A stretch of 64,000 nucleotides of DNA from Comamonas sp. lk (GCF_900564145.1 NZ_UOOB01000001.1:744001-808000), one strand, 5' to 3'. Positions 38,108-46,598 are shown, numbered from the stretch's first letter. Program-made: numbers and translations. The notes: generated by a model not told the origin, from the letters alone.

Positions 38108-38712
38108 TGCAGATCCAGTCTTGTGCCCTGGCTGGCGCACCGGATGACCATGCACCACGGGTATGGCTGGCGCAGGGCCTGGATGCCGCCGACCGTGAGC
38201 AGGCCCGCCTGCAGGCCCGCGCCGCGCTGTGCGCCTGCCTGGTGCCGGAGCTCGATTGCAGCGAAGACGAGCTGGGCATCAGCAATCTGCGCAACCAGGC
38301 GCCGCAGTTGTTGTGGCGCGGCAAGCCCTTGGCGTTGCCGCATTGTTCCATCAGCCATGCGCCGGGGCTGGCATTGCTGGCCAGGCATTGGCAGGGGCCG
38401 GTCGGTGTGGATATTCAGGCCTTGAACACTACCGCGCCGCGCCATGAGCTGGCTGCGGTGGCCAGGCTGTTCTTGGATCAGAAAGCGGCTCAAGCCTTGA
38501 TCGATATTCCGCAAGAAGCTCATTTTTTAGAAGCTTTTGCGAATGCCTGGACACGGCACGAAGCACGCCTCAAATGCGCGGGCCTGGGCCTGGTGGAGTG
38601 GAGCGGGGCGCTGGAGATGCGGCTGGCAGGCATCGGCAGCGCGCCGCTGTTGTTGGCCCATGGCTATGCGGGGGCGGTGGCCTGGCGCAAGCCTGCAGGC
38701 ATAAAGGCTTGA
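38107..38712 (+). CDS. 4'-phosphopantetheinyl transferase (Sfp/AcpT superfamily)
   Basis: 201 residues. PHCSISHAPGLALLA matches the substrate/CoA-binding SxSH region, GPVGVDIQ the metal-binding GxDxE-like motif with Gln in the third acidic position, and FANAWTRHEARLKCAGLGL the W-x3-E-x3-K signature. It transfers phosphopantetheine from CoA to the carrier serine, here surely Ser576 of the synthetase whose stop codon it overlaps. The tight coupling makes the pair self-sufficient. A bidirectional terminator follows. Confidence 0.87.
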   Translation: MQIQSCALAGAPDDHAPRVWLAQGLDAADREQARLQARAALCACLVPELDCSEDELGISNLRNQAPQLLWRGKPLALPHCSISHAPGLALLARHWQGPVGVDIQALNTTAPRHELAAVARLFLDQKAAQALIDIPQEAHFLEAFANAWTRHEARLKCAGLGLVEWSGALEMRLAGIGSAPLLLAHGYAGAVAWRKPAGIKA

Positions 38713-38801
38713 TGCTCACCATCAAACCATGGGCAAGCAGGAGGGCTGACCTTGCTTGAAAATTTGCATGTCGGCTGCTGTCGTCGCACCTCATGAAAAA
38801 T

Positions 38802-38826
38802 AAAGGCTGCCAGAGGCAGCCTTTAA
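38802..38826. terminator. Bidirectional terminator between PPTase and dctM
   Basis: AAAGGCTGC / GCAGCCTTT, a perfect 9-bp stem with loop CAGAG, flanked by A- and T-rich sequence on both sides. It separates two convergent genes and can serve both. Confidence 0.8.
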
Positions 38827-38843
38827 AAGCACGAGTTCGGCGA

Positions 38844-40130
38844 TTACTGGAAGCCCAGCGTGTGCGGCAGCCAGGTGGACAGGGCTGGAACAAAGGTCAG
38901 CAGGCACAGCACGATGAAGTGGGCCAGCAAGAACAGCGGCATCTCGCGCGTCAGCGCCGTGATGGAAACCCGGGTGGCGACCGAGGTGACGAACAGCAGG
39001 CCGCCGACGGGCGGTGTGATCATGCCCAGCGTGAGGTTGACGATCACCACCATGGCAAAGTGCGTGGGATCTATGCCCAGGTTGAAGGCAATGGGCGCCA
39101 GTATCGGCACCAGAATCATGACGCCCGGCAGCGGCTCCATGAAGATGCCAAAGACCAGCAGCAAGATGTTCACGGCGATCAGGAACATGGTGGGCGAAAG
39201 CTCCCAGCTGACGATCAGCTCGGACAGATACTGGGGAATGCCTTCCACCGTCAGCACCCAGGCGAAAGCGGCCGAGGTGGCCATCACCAGCAGCACGGAT
39301 GCCGTGAGCATGGCCGAGCGCGCCAGAATGCCGGGCAGGGCCGACCATTGCAGCGTGCGGTAAATCCATTTGCCGCAGATCAGCGCATAGAACACGGCAA
39401 CCACCGAGGCTTCGGTGGGCGTGAAGATGCCAAAGCGGATGCCGACCACGATCAGCACGATCAGCATCAGCGCCGGAATGGCCTTGAAGCTGTTGACCCA
39501 CATTTCACGGGCCGAGGGGCGGGGATCGGTCGAACGGTAGTCGCGCTTTTTGCACACCCACCAGTTGACGGCAGCCATGGCCAGCGCAATCAGGATGCCG
39601 GGAATGAAACCGGCCATGAACAGGCCGCCTACCGACACATTCTCATCTTGCAGCGCATAGATGATCATGCTGACGGAAGGAGGAATGATGGGGCCGACGA
39701 TGGCGGTGCTGGCGGTGAGTGCTGCCGCATAGGGGCGGCTGTAGCCGGCCTTGTCCATCATCTTGACCATCATGGAGCCGGGGCCGGCGGCATCGGCCAG
39801 GGCCGAGCCGGAGATGCCCGAAAACAGCGTCAGCGACATGACGTTGGCATAGCCGAGGCCGCCACGCAGATGGCCCACGAACTGGGCCGCAAAACGCAGC
39901 AGCACGGCGGTGAGCGCACCGCCCGACATCAGCTCGGCGGCCAGGATGAAGAAGGGCACGGCCATCAGCGGAAAGCTGTCTATGCCGGTGAACATTTCCT
40001 TGAAGACGATGAGCTGTGGATAACGCCCACCGACAAACACGGCCAGTGCGGCCGAGATGGCCAGCGCAAAAGCCACCGGAAAGCCCAGCACCAGCAGGAC
40101 GATGATGGCTACAAATAAAGTGATACCCAT
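38844..40130 (-). CDS. dctM: TRAP transporter large permease (DctM family)
   Basis: 428 residues, at least 11 hydrophobic segments, the usual length for DctM. FSGISGSALADAAGPGSMMVKMM and STAIVGPIIPPSVSMIIYAL are the conserved TRAP large-subunit motifs, and TLGMITPPVGGLLFVTS the second half-repeat. It carries the sodium-coupled transport path for a carboxylate delivered by the DctP receptor (40987). Its last 139 bases have a decayed copy at 33648. A gap of 154 bp with a repeat separates it from dctQ, wider than usual. Confidence 0.92.
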   Translation of the reverse strand: MGITLFVAIIVLLVLGFPVAFALAISAALAVFVGGRYPQLIVFKEMFTGIDSFPLMAVPFFILAAELMSGGALTAVLLRFAAQFVGHLRGGLGYANVMSLTLFSGISGSALADAAGPGSMMVKMMDKAGYSRPYAAALTASTAIVGPIIPPSVSMIIYALQDENVSVGGLFMAGFIPGILIALAMAAVNWWVCKKRDYRSTDPRPSAREMWVNSFKAIPALMLIVLIVVGIRFGIFTPTEASVVAVFYALICGKWIYRTLQWSALPGILARSAMLTASVLLVMATSAAFAWVLTVEGIPQYLSELIVSWELSPTMFLIAVNILLLVFGIFMEPLPGVMILVPILAPIAFNLGIDPTHFAMVVIVNLTLGMITPPVGGLLFVTSVATRVSITALTREMPLFLLAHFIVLCLLTFVPALSTWLPHTLGFQ

Positions 40131-40190
40131 GATGTTTCAGTCGATCAATAGCTCATGACGTGTTGCATGAAACTGGCGTGCTCCAGGCGA

Positions 40191-40280
40191 GAGACACCGA
40201 GGAAGGGCCGCCCCGCACCGAAGGTGTCGTCTCCGTCCCGCGCAGCGAGAGAGGGGGAAGCGGCGAAGCTGCTCAGGGGG
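40191..40280. repeat. Comamonad-type REP-like element, copy A
   Basis: The run gagacaccgaggaagggccg, then ccccgcaccgaaggtgtcgt, ending gagagggggaag and gctcaggggg, closely parallels copy B at 46612-46708. It lies between dctQ and dctM, overlapping neither. Confidence 0.7.
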
Positions 40281-40284
40281 TGTT

Positions 40285-40800
40285 TCATATCGAGGCAGCT
40301 GCGTCGGCGTCCATTTCGTCGGACTCGGCAAAGTCGCCTGCCTTGATATAGCCACGGGCGATGAAGAGCAGATGGACAAACATCAGCAAAAAGCCCACCG
40401 GCATGGCCGCGTAGATATAGGAGATGGGGATGTCGGTTGCCGCCGTGGTCTGAAAGCGTGTGGCGTACACGTACTGCGACGAGGCCACGCTCATCACCAG
40501 GAAGAACACGCCCAGCCCCACGACCACAATGGCGCGGATGATTTGCGCGCTGCGCGTACCCACGCTGCGGTGCAGATTGTCAATCGCCACATGGCCGCCA
40601 AATCGCAGCACCAGGCCGGCGCCCAGGAAGGTGACCCAGATCATCATGTGACGGGCCACTTCTTCGGCCCAGACAATGGAGTCGCCCGTGGTGTAGCGCA
40701 AGATAACGTTGGCAAACACGATGCAGGCCATGGCCAGCAACAGCAAAATCAGCAGCCAGCGGTTGCAAGCCACCAGCGTGCGTTCAATACGATCAAGCAT
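40285..40800 (-). CDS. dctQ: TRAP transporter small permease (DctQ family)
   Basis: 171 residues with four hydrophobic segments (LLILLLLAMACIVFANVILRY, WVTFLGAGLVLRFGGHVAI region, AIVVVGLGVFFLVMSVA, AAMPVGFLLMFVHLLFI). WAEEVARHMMIWVTFLGA is the typical DctQ motif. It forms the membrane complex with DctM. It follows dctP in the same direction after a strong terminator, so part of its expression is read-through. Confidence 0.88.
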   Translation of the reverse strand: MLDRIERTLVACNRWLLILLLLAMACIVFANVILRYTTGDSIVWAEEVARHMMIWVTFLGAGLVLRFGGHVAIDNLHRSVGTRSAQIIRAIVVVGLGVFFLVMSVASSQYVYATRFQTTAATDIPISYIYAAMPVGFLLMFVHLLFIARGYIKAGDFAESDEMDADAAASI

Positions 40801-40939
40801 AGGAGGAGGGTGCGTGAGGCTATGGTTTGGCCATGCAGGTGCCGGCCAATGTCACGGAAATGAGGGCTGCGCCATCATGCGGCGTGGCTTGAATAAAACC
40901 ATCCGTAATGACCGCAACAGCGGAGGGCAGGCATCAAGC

Positions 40940-40970
40940 AAAAAAGCCGGCAACCGATGGTGCCGGCTTT
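40940..40970 (-). terminator. Terminator between dctP and dctQ
   Basis: On the minus strand, AGCCGGCA pairs with TGCCGGCT around an 8-base loop and is followed by six T. It lies just after the dctP stop, inside the operon, and would make receptor mRNA exceed permease mRNA. Confidence 0.85.
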
Positions 40971-40986
40971 GCTTTGCATGGCCCGC

Positions 40987-41973
40987 TTACTTGGTGGCGG
41001 TAATCGAGTCCAGAGTCTTCTGGCCAAACTTCTTGGCGTACTCCTTGTACGCGGGCTCCAGCGCCGTGCGGAAGGCGGTTTGATCGACCTTCTCGACCAC
41101 CTTCATGCCATTGGCCTTGGCTTCTTCAACGCCCTTCTTTTCCACGGCATCCACAAAGCCGCGCGAGGCCAGCGCGCCCTTCTTGGCGCCTTCGGTGAAG
41201 GCCGTCTTCTGCGCCGCATTGAGCGAGCCCCAGAACGAAGGCGAGACGATCAGCGCCATGGGGGCGTAGACGTGCGAAGTCAGCGTCAAATGCTTTTGCA
41301 CCTGCCACAGCTTGGCGGACACCAGCACCGAGATGGGGTTCTCCTGACCGTCAATCGTGCCTTGCTGCAAGGCGCCGATCACTTCGGGCCAGGACATGGG
41401 CGTGGGCGATGCACCCAGCGTACGGAAAGCCGTGATGTGCACGGGGTTCTCGGTGACGCGGATCTTCAGGCCCTTGAGGTCGGGCACGCCGTTGACGGCA
41501 TGCTTGTTGTTGGAGAGGTGGCGAAAGCCTTGCTCACCCCAGGCCAGAGCCACCAGGCCACGCTTCTGGAATTTGGCCAGCAAGTCCTGGCCGAAGGCGC
41601 CGTCCATCACCGCACGGGCGTGCTGGGTGTCGCGGAACAGGAAGGGGATGTCCACCACGCCCACATCGGGCACAAAGTTGCTCAGTGCGCCTGTGGAGAC
41701 GATGGCCGCCTCCACGGTGCCCAGCTGCAGGCCTTCGATCAGTTCGCGCTCGCCACCCAGTGCAGAGGCCGGGAACTGCTTGAGCTTGTAGGCGCCGTTC
41801 GTGCCTTTTTCCACGCTTTCGGCCCAGGCGTTGGCTGCTGCACCGTAGTGGGAGTTCACTGCCAGGGCGTAGCCGATCTTGACTTCCTTGGCTTGGGCAA
41901 AAGCGGCACCGGCGGACATGGCTGCGGTGGCAGCCACGGCGGTGGCAACAAAAGTGCGACGAATCATGCGCAT
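40987..41973 (-). CDS. dctP: TRAP transporter substrate-binding protein (DctP family)
   Basis: 328 residues. Signal peptide MRMIRRTFVATAVAATAAM ending near AGAAFAQA. The mature part has LKGLKIRVTENPVHITAFRTLGASPTPMSW, with the Arg that clamps the substrate carboxylate, then EVIGALQQGTIDGQENP. Periplasmic receptor for dctQM; the substrate is an organic acid that cannot be named from sequence. Start Met at 41973 was chosen by the GGGAG site; Met two codons later is also possible. A LysR gene lies upstream in the same direction. Confidence 0.9.
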   Translation of the reverse strand: MRMIRRTFVATAVAATAAMSAGAAFAQAKEVKIGYALAVNSHYGAAANAWAESVEKGTNGAYKLKQFPASALGGERELIEGLQLGTVEAAIVSTGALSNFVPDVGVVDIPFLFRDTQHARAVMDGAFGQDLLAKFQKRGLVALAWGEQGFRHLSNNKHAVNGVPDLKGLKIRVTENPVHITAFRTLGASPTPMSWPEVIGALQQGTIDGQENPISVLVSAKLWQVQKHLTLTSHVYAPMALIVSPSFWGSLNAAQKTAFTEGAKKGALASRGFVDAVEKKGVEEAKANGMKVVEKVDQTAFRTALEPAYKEYAKKFGQKTLDSITATK

Positions 41974-42030
41974 AGCAGTGCTCTCTCCCTGTGTGTCTTC
42001 TAGACAAAATGAATCCAAAGATTGTAGTGA

Positions 42031-42064
42031 GGGCCAAGCCCTTGGCCCCCCCCTGCAAGGGGGG
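42031..42064. terminator. Overlapping hairpins after the LysR gene
   Basis: GGGCCAAG-CC-CTTGGCCC is followed by CCCCCC-TGCAA-GGGGGG. They lie between the LysR stop and the dctP start on the minus strand and may stop LysR transcription. There is no clear T-run, and the sequence resembles REP-type repeats. Confidence 0.45.
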
Positions 42065-42134
42065 CGTCATGTAAGGTGCGCGACATCGCGGTTGGCGATG
42101 GGAGCTCGCTCAGTCGCGGTGTCCGGCCCGGCTT

Positions 42135-43040
42135 TCAGACCGGCTTGAGCATGGCTGCCGATTGCTCGCGCAGCAGTGCGATTACATACTCGGCGCGCTC
42201 CGACGGCGCCTGATGATTGGGCAGGGCCAGCACCACGTCCACCGTGCAGCGCGGCAGAAAAGGGCGTATGCACAGGCCCTGGGCAAAGGTGGCCGCCACA
42301 TAGGGATTGACCACGCCCAGGCCGGCGCCCTGCGCGGCCAGGCAGCAGATGGTGGCGGAGTAGGTGGTCTCTATGGTCGAGCGCGGCAGCACACCGTGGG
42401 CCTGCATGGTGTGCTGCAGCTGCAAAAAGATGTTGTCGTCGGCGTTCAGGGTCAGCAGCGGCTGGTCATGCAGATCCTTGACATGCAGGCTTTCGCGCTG
42501 GGCCAGAGGGTGATCGGGGCGCATGACGCAAACCGCCTGCGTGCCGTGCAGAACGCTGGCATTGAATTCCGGCGAGGCGATGGCCATGGTGCTGACCACC
42601 AGATCGAATCGTCCCAGCAGCAGGCCTTCGCGCAGATGTGTGGTACCCAGGGTCTGCAGACTCACATGGGTGCCGGGATAGCGCTGCAGAAAGCGGTGGA
42701 CCACGGCCGGCAATACCGACAGGCCTAGCGCCGGGGTGCAGCCTATACGCAGAGCGCCCGCACCGGACTGGCGCAGGCCTTGCAGGTCGCGCTCTATGCG
42801 ATCCAGGCCCACAAAGTGTTGCTGCACGGTGGCAAACAGTTCTATGGCTTCGGCTGTGGGGCGCAAGCGGCCTTTGTGCATGTCAAACAGCTTCAGGCCG
42901 GCACCGGCCTGCATCTGGGTCAGCAGGCGGCTGATGGAGGGTTGCGTGGTGTGCAGCAGCTGAGCGGCAGCCGTGGTCGTGCCGGTTTGCATGACGGCGC
43001 GAAAGGCTTCGATTTCACGAAAGTTCAAAGGACGGGACAT
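42135..43040 (-). CDS. LysR-family transcriptional regulator
   Basis: 301 residues. Winged helix at the N-terminus (FREIEAFRAVMQTGTTTAAAQLLHTTQPSIS region, LLTQMQAGAGLKLFDMHKGRL), then an effector domain. The sequence resembles the OccR/NocR/LysR-type regulators of amino-acid or opine use. It is upstream of and co-directional with dctPQM, and divergent from a Bug receptor gene; the gap to the latter holds a perfect ATAC-N7-GTAT box. It may control either or both transport systems. Confidence 0.87.
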   Translation of the reverse strand: MSRPLNFREIEAFRAVMQTGTTTAAAQLLHTTQPSISRLLTQMQAGAGLKLFDMHKGRLRPTAEAIELFATVQQHFVGLDRIERDLQGLRQSGAGALRIGCTPALGLSVLPAVVHRFLQRYPGTHVSLQTLGTTHLREGLLLGRFDLVVSTMAIASPEFNASVLHGTQAVCVMRPDHPLAQRESLHVKDLHDQPLLTLNADDNIFLQLQHTMQAHGVLPRSTIETTYSATICCLAAQGAGLGVVNPYVAATFAQGLCIRPFLPRCTVDVVLALPNHQAPSERAEYVIALLREQSAAMLKPV

Positions 43041-43085
43041 AGGCGGGGCAGCTACCGCTGCATGGAGAACACACGGCTCAAAGGT

Positions 43086-43100
43086 ATACCAATCTTGTAT
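43086..43100. promoter_or_regulatory. LysR-type operator ATAC-N7-GTAT
   Basis: ATAC (43086-43089) and GTAT (43097-43100) are inverted and seven bases apart, the exact consensus used by BenM/CatM-type LysR proteins. It lies in the 186-bp divergent gap between the LysR gene and the Bug receptor gene, 46 bp from the regulator's start, where an autoregulatory site is expected. Confidence 0.6.
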
Positions 43101-43226
43101 AGCTGCCGCTTAAAAATGAATTTTTCCGAGTAGGCGCGAATTTCTACACTGCAGTTCATTCACAAAAAAAGCAGGCGCTTGTCATCGGTTTCGCGAGACA
43201 GGCACCTCGATCCAAGGAGTTTGACT

Positions 43227-44222
43227 ATGAACCGCTCTACAAGCCGCCGCCAACTGGGCCTGGCTGCCGTGGCCGCTCTCTTGCTGGCAGGCTCTGCAAC
43301 CGCCTGGGCAGACGACGGCGCCTACCCCAACCCCTCGCGCCAGGTGCGCATCATCGTGCCCTTTACCGCCGGCGGCAGCTCCGATGTGCAGGCACGCATG
43401 CTGGCCGACAAGCTGGGTCGCATGTGGGGCCAGCCGGTGGTGGTGGAAAACAAGCCGGGCGCCGGCGGCCACCTGGGCGGCAAATACGTGGCCGACCAGC
43501 CCGCTGACGGCTATACGCTGATGGTGGGTTCCATCGGTCTGCACGCGGCTTACGGCGTGTACAAAAAACTGCCTTACGACCCGGCCAAGGAATTGCGCGT
43601 GGTCACCGTGCTGGCAGAGATGCCCCATGTGGTGGTGGCCACGCCCGGCCTGCCGGTGAAGAATCTGCAGGAGCTGACGGCCATGGCCAAGAAGGAGGCT
43701 GGCAGCATCAACTTCGGTTCGGCCGGTGTCGGCTCATCGGTGCACATGATGGGCGAGCTGTACAAGATGCAGTCCGGTGCACCGATTGTTCACGTGCCGT
43801 ATCGCGGCAGCTCGGCAGCGCTCAATGATTTGCTGGGCGGTCAGATCCAGCTGATGTTCGAGAACCCGCCCACGGTGCTGGCCCATATCAAGGGCGGCAA
43901 GCTCAAGGCCCTGGCCGTGACCAGCAAGGAGCGCCTGGCCGCGTTGCCGGATGTACCCACCGCGCCCGAAGCCGGCATGAAGGACTATGTGGCCACCTCC
44001 TGGACCACGGTGGCGGTCTCTTCCAAGGTGCCGGAAGCGGTGGTGCAAAAAATCAGCGCCGATGTGCGCAAGGTGATCAACACGCCCGAGTTCCGCAAGG
44101 GATTGCAGGATCAGGGCATGAGCGCCGTTGCCAACTCCTTGCCCGATGCCCAGGCCTTTGTGGCCCGCGAAAAAAAGCGCTGGGACCATGTGATTGCCCA
44201 AGGCCAGATCACGGCCAACTGA
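43227..44222 (+). CDS. Bug-family (TctC-like) tripartite tricarboxylate receptor
   Basis: 331 residues. Signal peptide from MNRSTSRRQLGLAAVAALLL to about AWADD. RIIVPFTAGGSSDVQARMLADKLG and QPVVVENKPGAGGHLGGKYVA are the Bug motifs, with FGSAGVGSSVHMMGELYKM and VPYRGSSAALNDLLGGQIQLMF later. A periplasmic binding protein for an organic acid. No TctA or TctB membrane gene adjoins, as is common for these expanded receptors. AAGGAG precedes the start at 8 bases; a start 48 bases upstream lacks a site. Confidence 0.92.
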   Translation: MNRSTSRRQLGLAAVAALLLAGSATAWADDGAYPNPSRQVRIIVPFTAGGSSDVQARMLADKLGRMWGQPVVVENKPGAGGHLGGKYVADQPADGYTLMVGSIGLHAAYGVYKKLPYDPAKELRVVTVLAEMPHVVVATPGLPVKNLQELTAMAKKEAGSINFGSAGVGSSVHMMGELYKMQSGAPIVHVPYRGSSAALNDLLGGQIQLMFENPPTVLAHIKGGKLKALAVTSKERLAALPDVPTAPEAGMKDYVATSWTTVAVSSKVPEAVVQKISADVRKVINTPEFRKGLQDQGMSAVANSLPDAQAFVAREKKRWDHVIAQGQITAN

Positions 44223-44344
44223 TTTGCGCCCTCCTGCTGACGGCGTGCACCAAGCACGACCGTCATGCATGAACCGCGTGTTTCGGCCGCAAGCCATTTG
44301 TTGGAGATTGCGGCTGCGTATTTTTGATTCTTGCAAGCATTGCC

Positions 44345-45625
44345 ATGACGACATCTGCCCCTGACCAGTTCGTACCCTGCCGCCGCGTGGGTGACGGCAG
44401 CCAGCACCACTTTTTCGGCTACTACAACAAGTCCAACTGGGACAAGACCAATCGCCTGATCACTGGCCAGCGCACGCCCTGGATGGACCAGTATCTGACG
44501 CCCGAAGTCAAGGCCACGATCGGCTATTTCGATACCGAGAACGGCGACCGCTTTCATGCCGTGGGCGAAACCGGCGCCTGGAACTGGCAGATGGGCAGTC
44601 AGCTGCAATGGCTGGATGGCGCCCAGGGCCGCAAGCTGATCTACAACGACCGCACCGGCGACATGAGTGCCCGCTACCCCGGCTTTGGCGCCGTGGTGGT
44701 GGATGTGGATACGCAGGAGCGCCGCGTGCTGCCCATGCCCGTGTATGTGGTGGCGCCCAGCAGCGCCTGGGCACTGTCGGTCAACTATCGCCGCCTGTAT
44801 GTGACGCACGAGACCATTGGCTACAGCGAAGCGGGCGGCCCGTTCGAGCTGACTCTGGCCCCTGCAGACGACGGTATCTGGCGCATGGACATCGCCAGCG
44901 GCGCAGCGCAGTTGCTGGTCAGCTACGGCGAGCTCAAGGCTTTTCATCACAAGGCGTCGATGGACAAGGCCATCCACTGGGTCAGCCACATCGAGATCAA
45001 TCCCGCCTCCTCGCGCATTCTGTTCCTGCACCGCTGGACCGAGCGTGTCAAGGACGAGACCTGCTTTCTGCACCGTTTGATCACCATGAATCCCGACGGC
45101 TCGGACATGCGTCTGCTAGAGTGCTCGGACCATCCGTTGCCGCAGCTGGCCGATGATTTCGATCCCGCTGCCGTGGGTACTTTCGACTATGAAAAGTCCG
45201 AATACCAGATCTCGCACCCGCTGTGGCAGGACGACGCGCACATCATCGTCTGGGGGCCGCACGCCGGTGAGATCCACTACCACCTCTATCACGATGTAGA
45301 GGGTGGCGAAGTGCAGGTGATAGGCCGTGACGTGCTGGTGGAAAACGGTCATATGACCTTCTCGCCGGTGAGCACGCGCTGGATGCTCAGCGACACCTAT
45401 CCTGACGACAAGACGCATGAGCGCTTTCTGTTCCTGTTCGACATGCAGACTGGCGAGCGCCGCAATCTGGGCAGCTTCTTTGCCAGCCCCGGTCTGAGCA
45501 AGGAAAACCGCTGCGATTTGCACCCGCGCTGGAGCCGCGACGGCAAGCAGGTGTGCATAGACTCGGTACACGAGAACCAGCGCCAGATGTATGTGCTGGA
45601 CGTGTCCGCCATCGTCGGCGCTTGA
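44345..45625 (+). CDS. Beta-propeller protein, TolB/oligogalacturonate-lyase-like
   Basis: 426 residues, no clear signal peptide. HHFFGYYNKSNWDKTNRLI begins a repeated pattern of short beta-rich units (IGYFDTENGDRFHAVGET, LQWLDGAQGRKLIYND, FDYEKSEYQISHPLWQDDAHI, DLHPRWSRDGKQVCIDSVHE) typical of six- or seven-bladed PD40/TolB-type propellers. Relatives of this HHFFGYY type are usually annotated as oligogalacturonate lyase-like without proof. It starts 122 bp after the Bug receptor and shares its orientation, so the two may work on the same compound (inference). Function unknown. Confidence 0.7.
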   Translation: MTTSAPDQFVPCRRVGDGSQHHFFGYYNKSNWDKTNRLITGQRTPWMDQYLTPEVKATIGYFDTENGDRFHAVGETGAWNWQMGSQLQWLDGAQGRKLIYNDRTGDMSARYPGFGAVVVDVDTQERRVLPMPVYVVAPSSAWALSVNYRRLYVTHETIGYSEAGGPFELTLAPADDGIWRMDIASGAAQLLVSYGELKAFHHKASMDKAIHWVSHIEINPASSRILFLHRWTERVKDETCFLHRLITMNPDGSDMRLLECSDHPLPQLADDFDPAAVGTFDYEKSEYQISHPLWQDDAHIIVWGPHAGEIHYHLYHDVEGGEVQVIGRDVLVENGHMTFSPVSTRWMLSDTYPDDKTHERFLFLFDMQTGERRNLGSFFASPGLSKENRCDLHPRWSRDGKQVCIDSVHENQRQMYVLDVSAIVGA

Positions 45626-45642
45626 TTCTTCACGCCCATAGC

Positions 45643-45677
45643 AAAAGCCCGTTAGCCAATGGCTGCGGGCTTTTTTA
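45643..45677 (+). terminator. Intrinsic terminator after the propeller gene
   Basis: AAAAGCCCG pairs with CGGGCTTTT across an inner AGCC-AAT-GGCT mini-stem and runs into six T. Confidence 0.85.
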
Positions 45678-45683
45678 ATTTGA

Positions 45684-45761
45684 GAGCTGCGGGCGCTTTT
45701 ATTTGATTGATTTCAGCATTAAAAATATCTGAAATCAATGATCTGCAAGCGCTATTAGCTC
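45684..45761. repeat. Dispersed palindromic repeat, copy 4
   Basis: Outer arms gagctgcgggcgctt and aagcgctattagctc flank a perfect 11-bp inverted repeat ATTGATTTCAG (45706-45716) / CTGAAATCAAT (45729-45739). It fills the gap between the propeller terminator and the HAD-IIB stop codon, and closely matches copy 2. Confidence 0.65.
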
Positions 45762-46562
45762 TTATTTTTGAGTAGCCAGAATGTGGTCTGCCAGCTGCAC
45801 AAAGCCCTCGCCGCGTTCGGCTTGGGTCATATGGCGTGGCAGATGCTGCAGCTGGGGCACAAAGCGCTCGATATTGGCCACGCCCACGGACAGGGGCATG
45901 CTCTGGAACATCAGCTGGTCATTGGTGGAGTCGCCGATGTAGATCCACTGGTCCAGCGTGGCGTCGAGGTTGATGCCGAACAGCGCATCCACAATCCAGC
46001 GTGCGCCTTCGAGCTTGTTGTGCTCGCCAAACCAGCCGTTGATGTGGATGGAGCTGACAGTGGCATTCATGCCTGCCGCCTTCATGATGGCCACGCAGGC
46101 ATCGATCTGGGCCTGGGGCATATGGGTGAACTCGCTGTGGTCCACCGCAATATCGCATTCGCGGCCGGCCGAGTCGGTGGCGCGGCTGGCGCCGGGCACC
46201 GTGGCTTCGATCTGCTCCAGCACTTGCTGCATCTTGGTAAAGTTGCTGGCGCGTTCCTCGCTGTCTTGTTGGTAGAGCTTGTCCAGTCCGCCTGTGCCAT
46301 TGGGGCGCAAGGCCACGGCGCCGTTTTCGGCCACGATGGCATCCACGGGCCAGGCGCTGGCAAAAGGCACGCTCCAGCCCACGGGACGGCCGGTGATGGG
46401 CACGACCTTGAGACCCGCAGCCTTCAGGCGTGCAATGGCGGCCACCACGTGCTCGGGCACCACGCCGTCGGTGGTCAGGGTGTCGTCGATATCGGTCAGC
46501 ACGCCCAGCAGGTTCGACGGAACCGTCAGTTCAGACAAGGGGCGCAGAAATTCGTTGCTCAC
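45762..46562 (-). CDS. HAD-IIB family phosphatase
   Basis: 266 residues with a GTG start (VSNEFLRPLS). GVLTDIDDTLTTDG is motif I with the catalytic Asp pair, VVPITGRPVGWS motif II, and YIGDSTNDQLMFQSMPLSVGVAN motif IV; a large C2 cap lies between. Relatives include mannosyl-3-phosphoglycerate and sucrose phosphatases and other sugar-phosphate phosphatases; the substrate is open. No ATG lies near the N-terminus: the frame reaches further upstream only through the REP-like repeat, so GTG 46562 was chosen. Confidence 0.8.
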   Translation of the reverse strand: MSNEFLRPLSELTVPSNLLGVLTDIDDTLTTDGVVPEHVVAAIARLKAAGLKVVPITGRPVGWSVPFASAWPVDAIVAENGAVALRPNGTGGLDKLYQQDSEERASNFTKMQQVLEQIEATVPGASRATDSAGRECDIAVDHSEFTHMPQAQIDACVAIMKAAGMNATVSSIHINGWFGEHNKLEGARWIVDALFGINLDATLDQWIYIGDSTNDQLMFQSMPLSVGVANIERFVPQLQHLPRHMTQAERGEGFVQLADHILATQK

Positions 46563-46598
46563 AAAAAACTTTCTCAGTTTCACGCTGCTGAAACAGAG

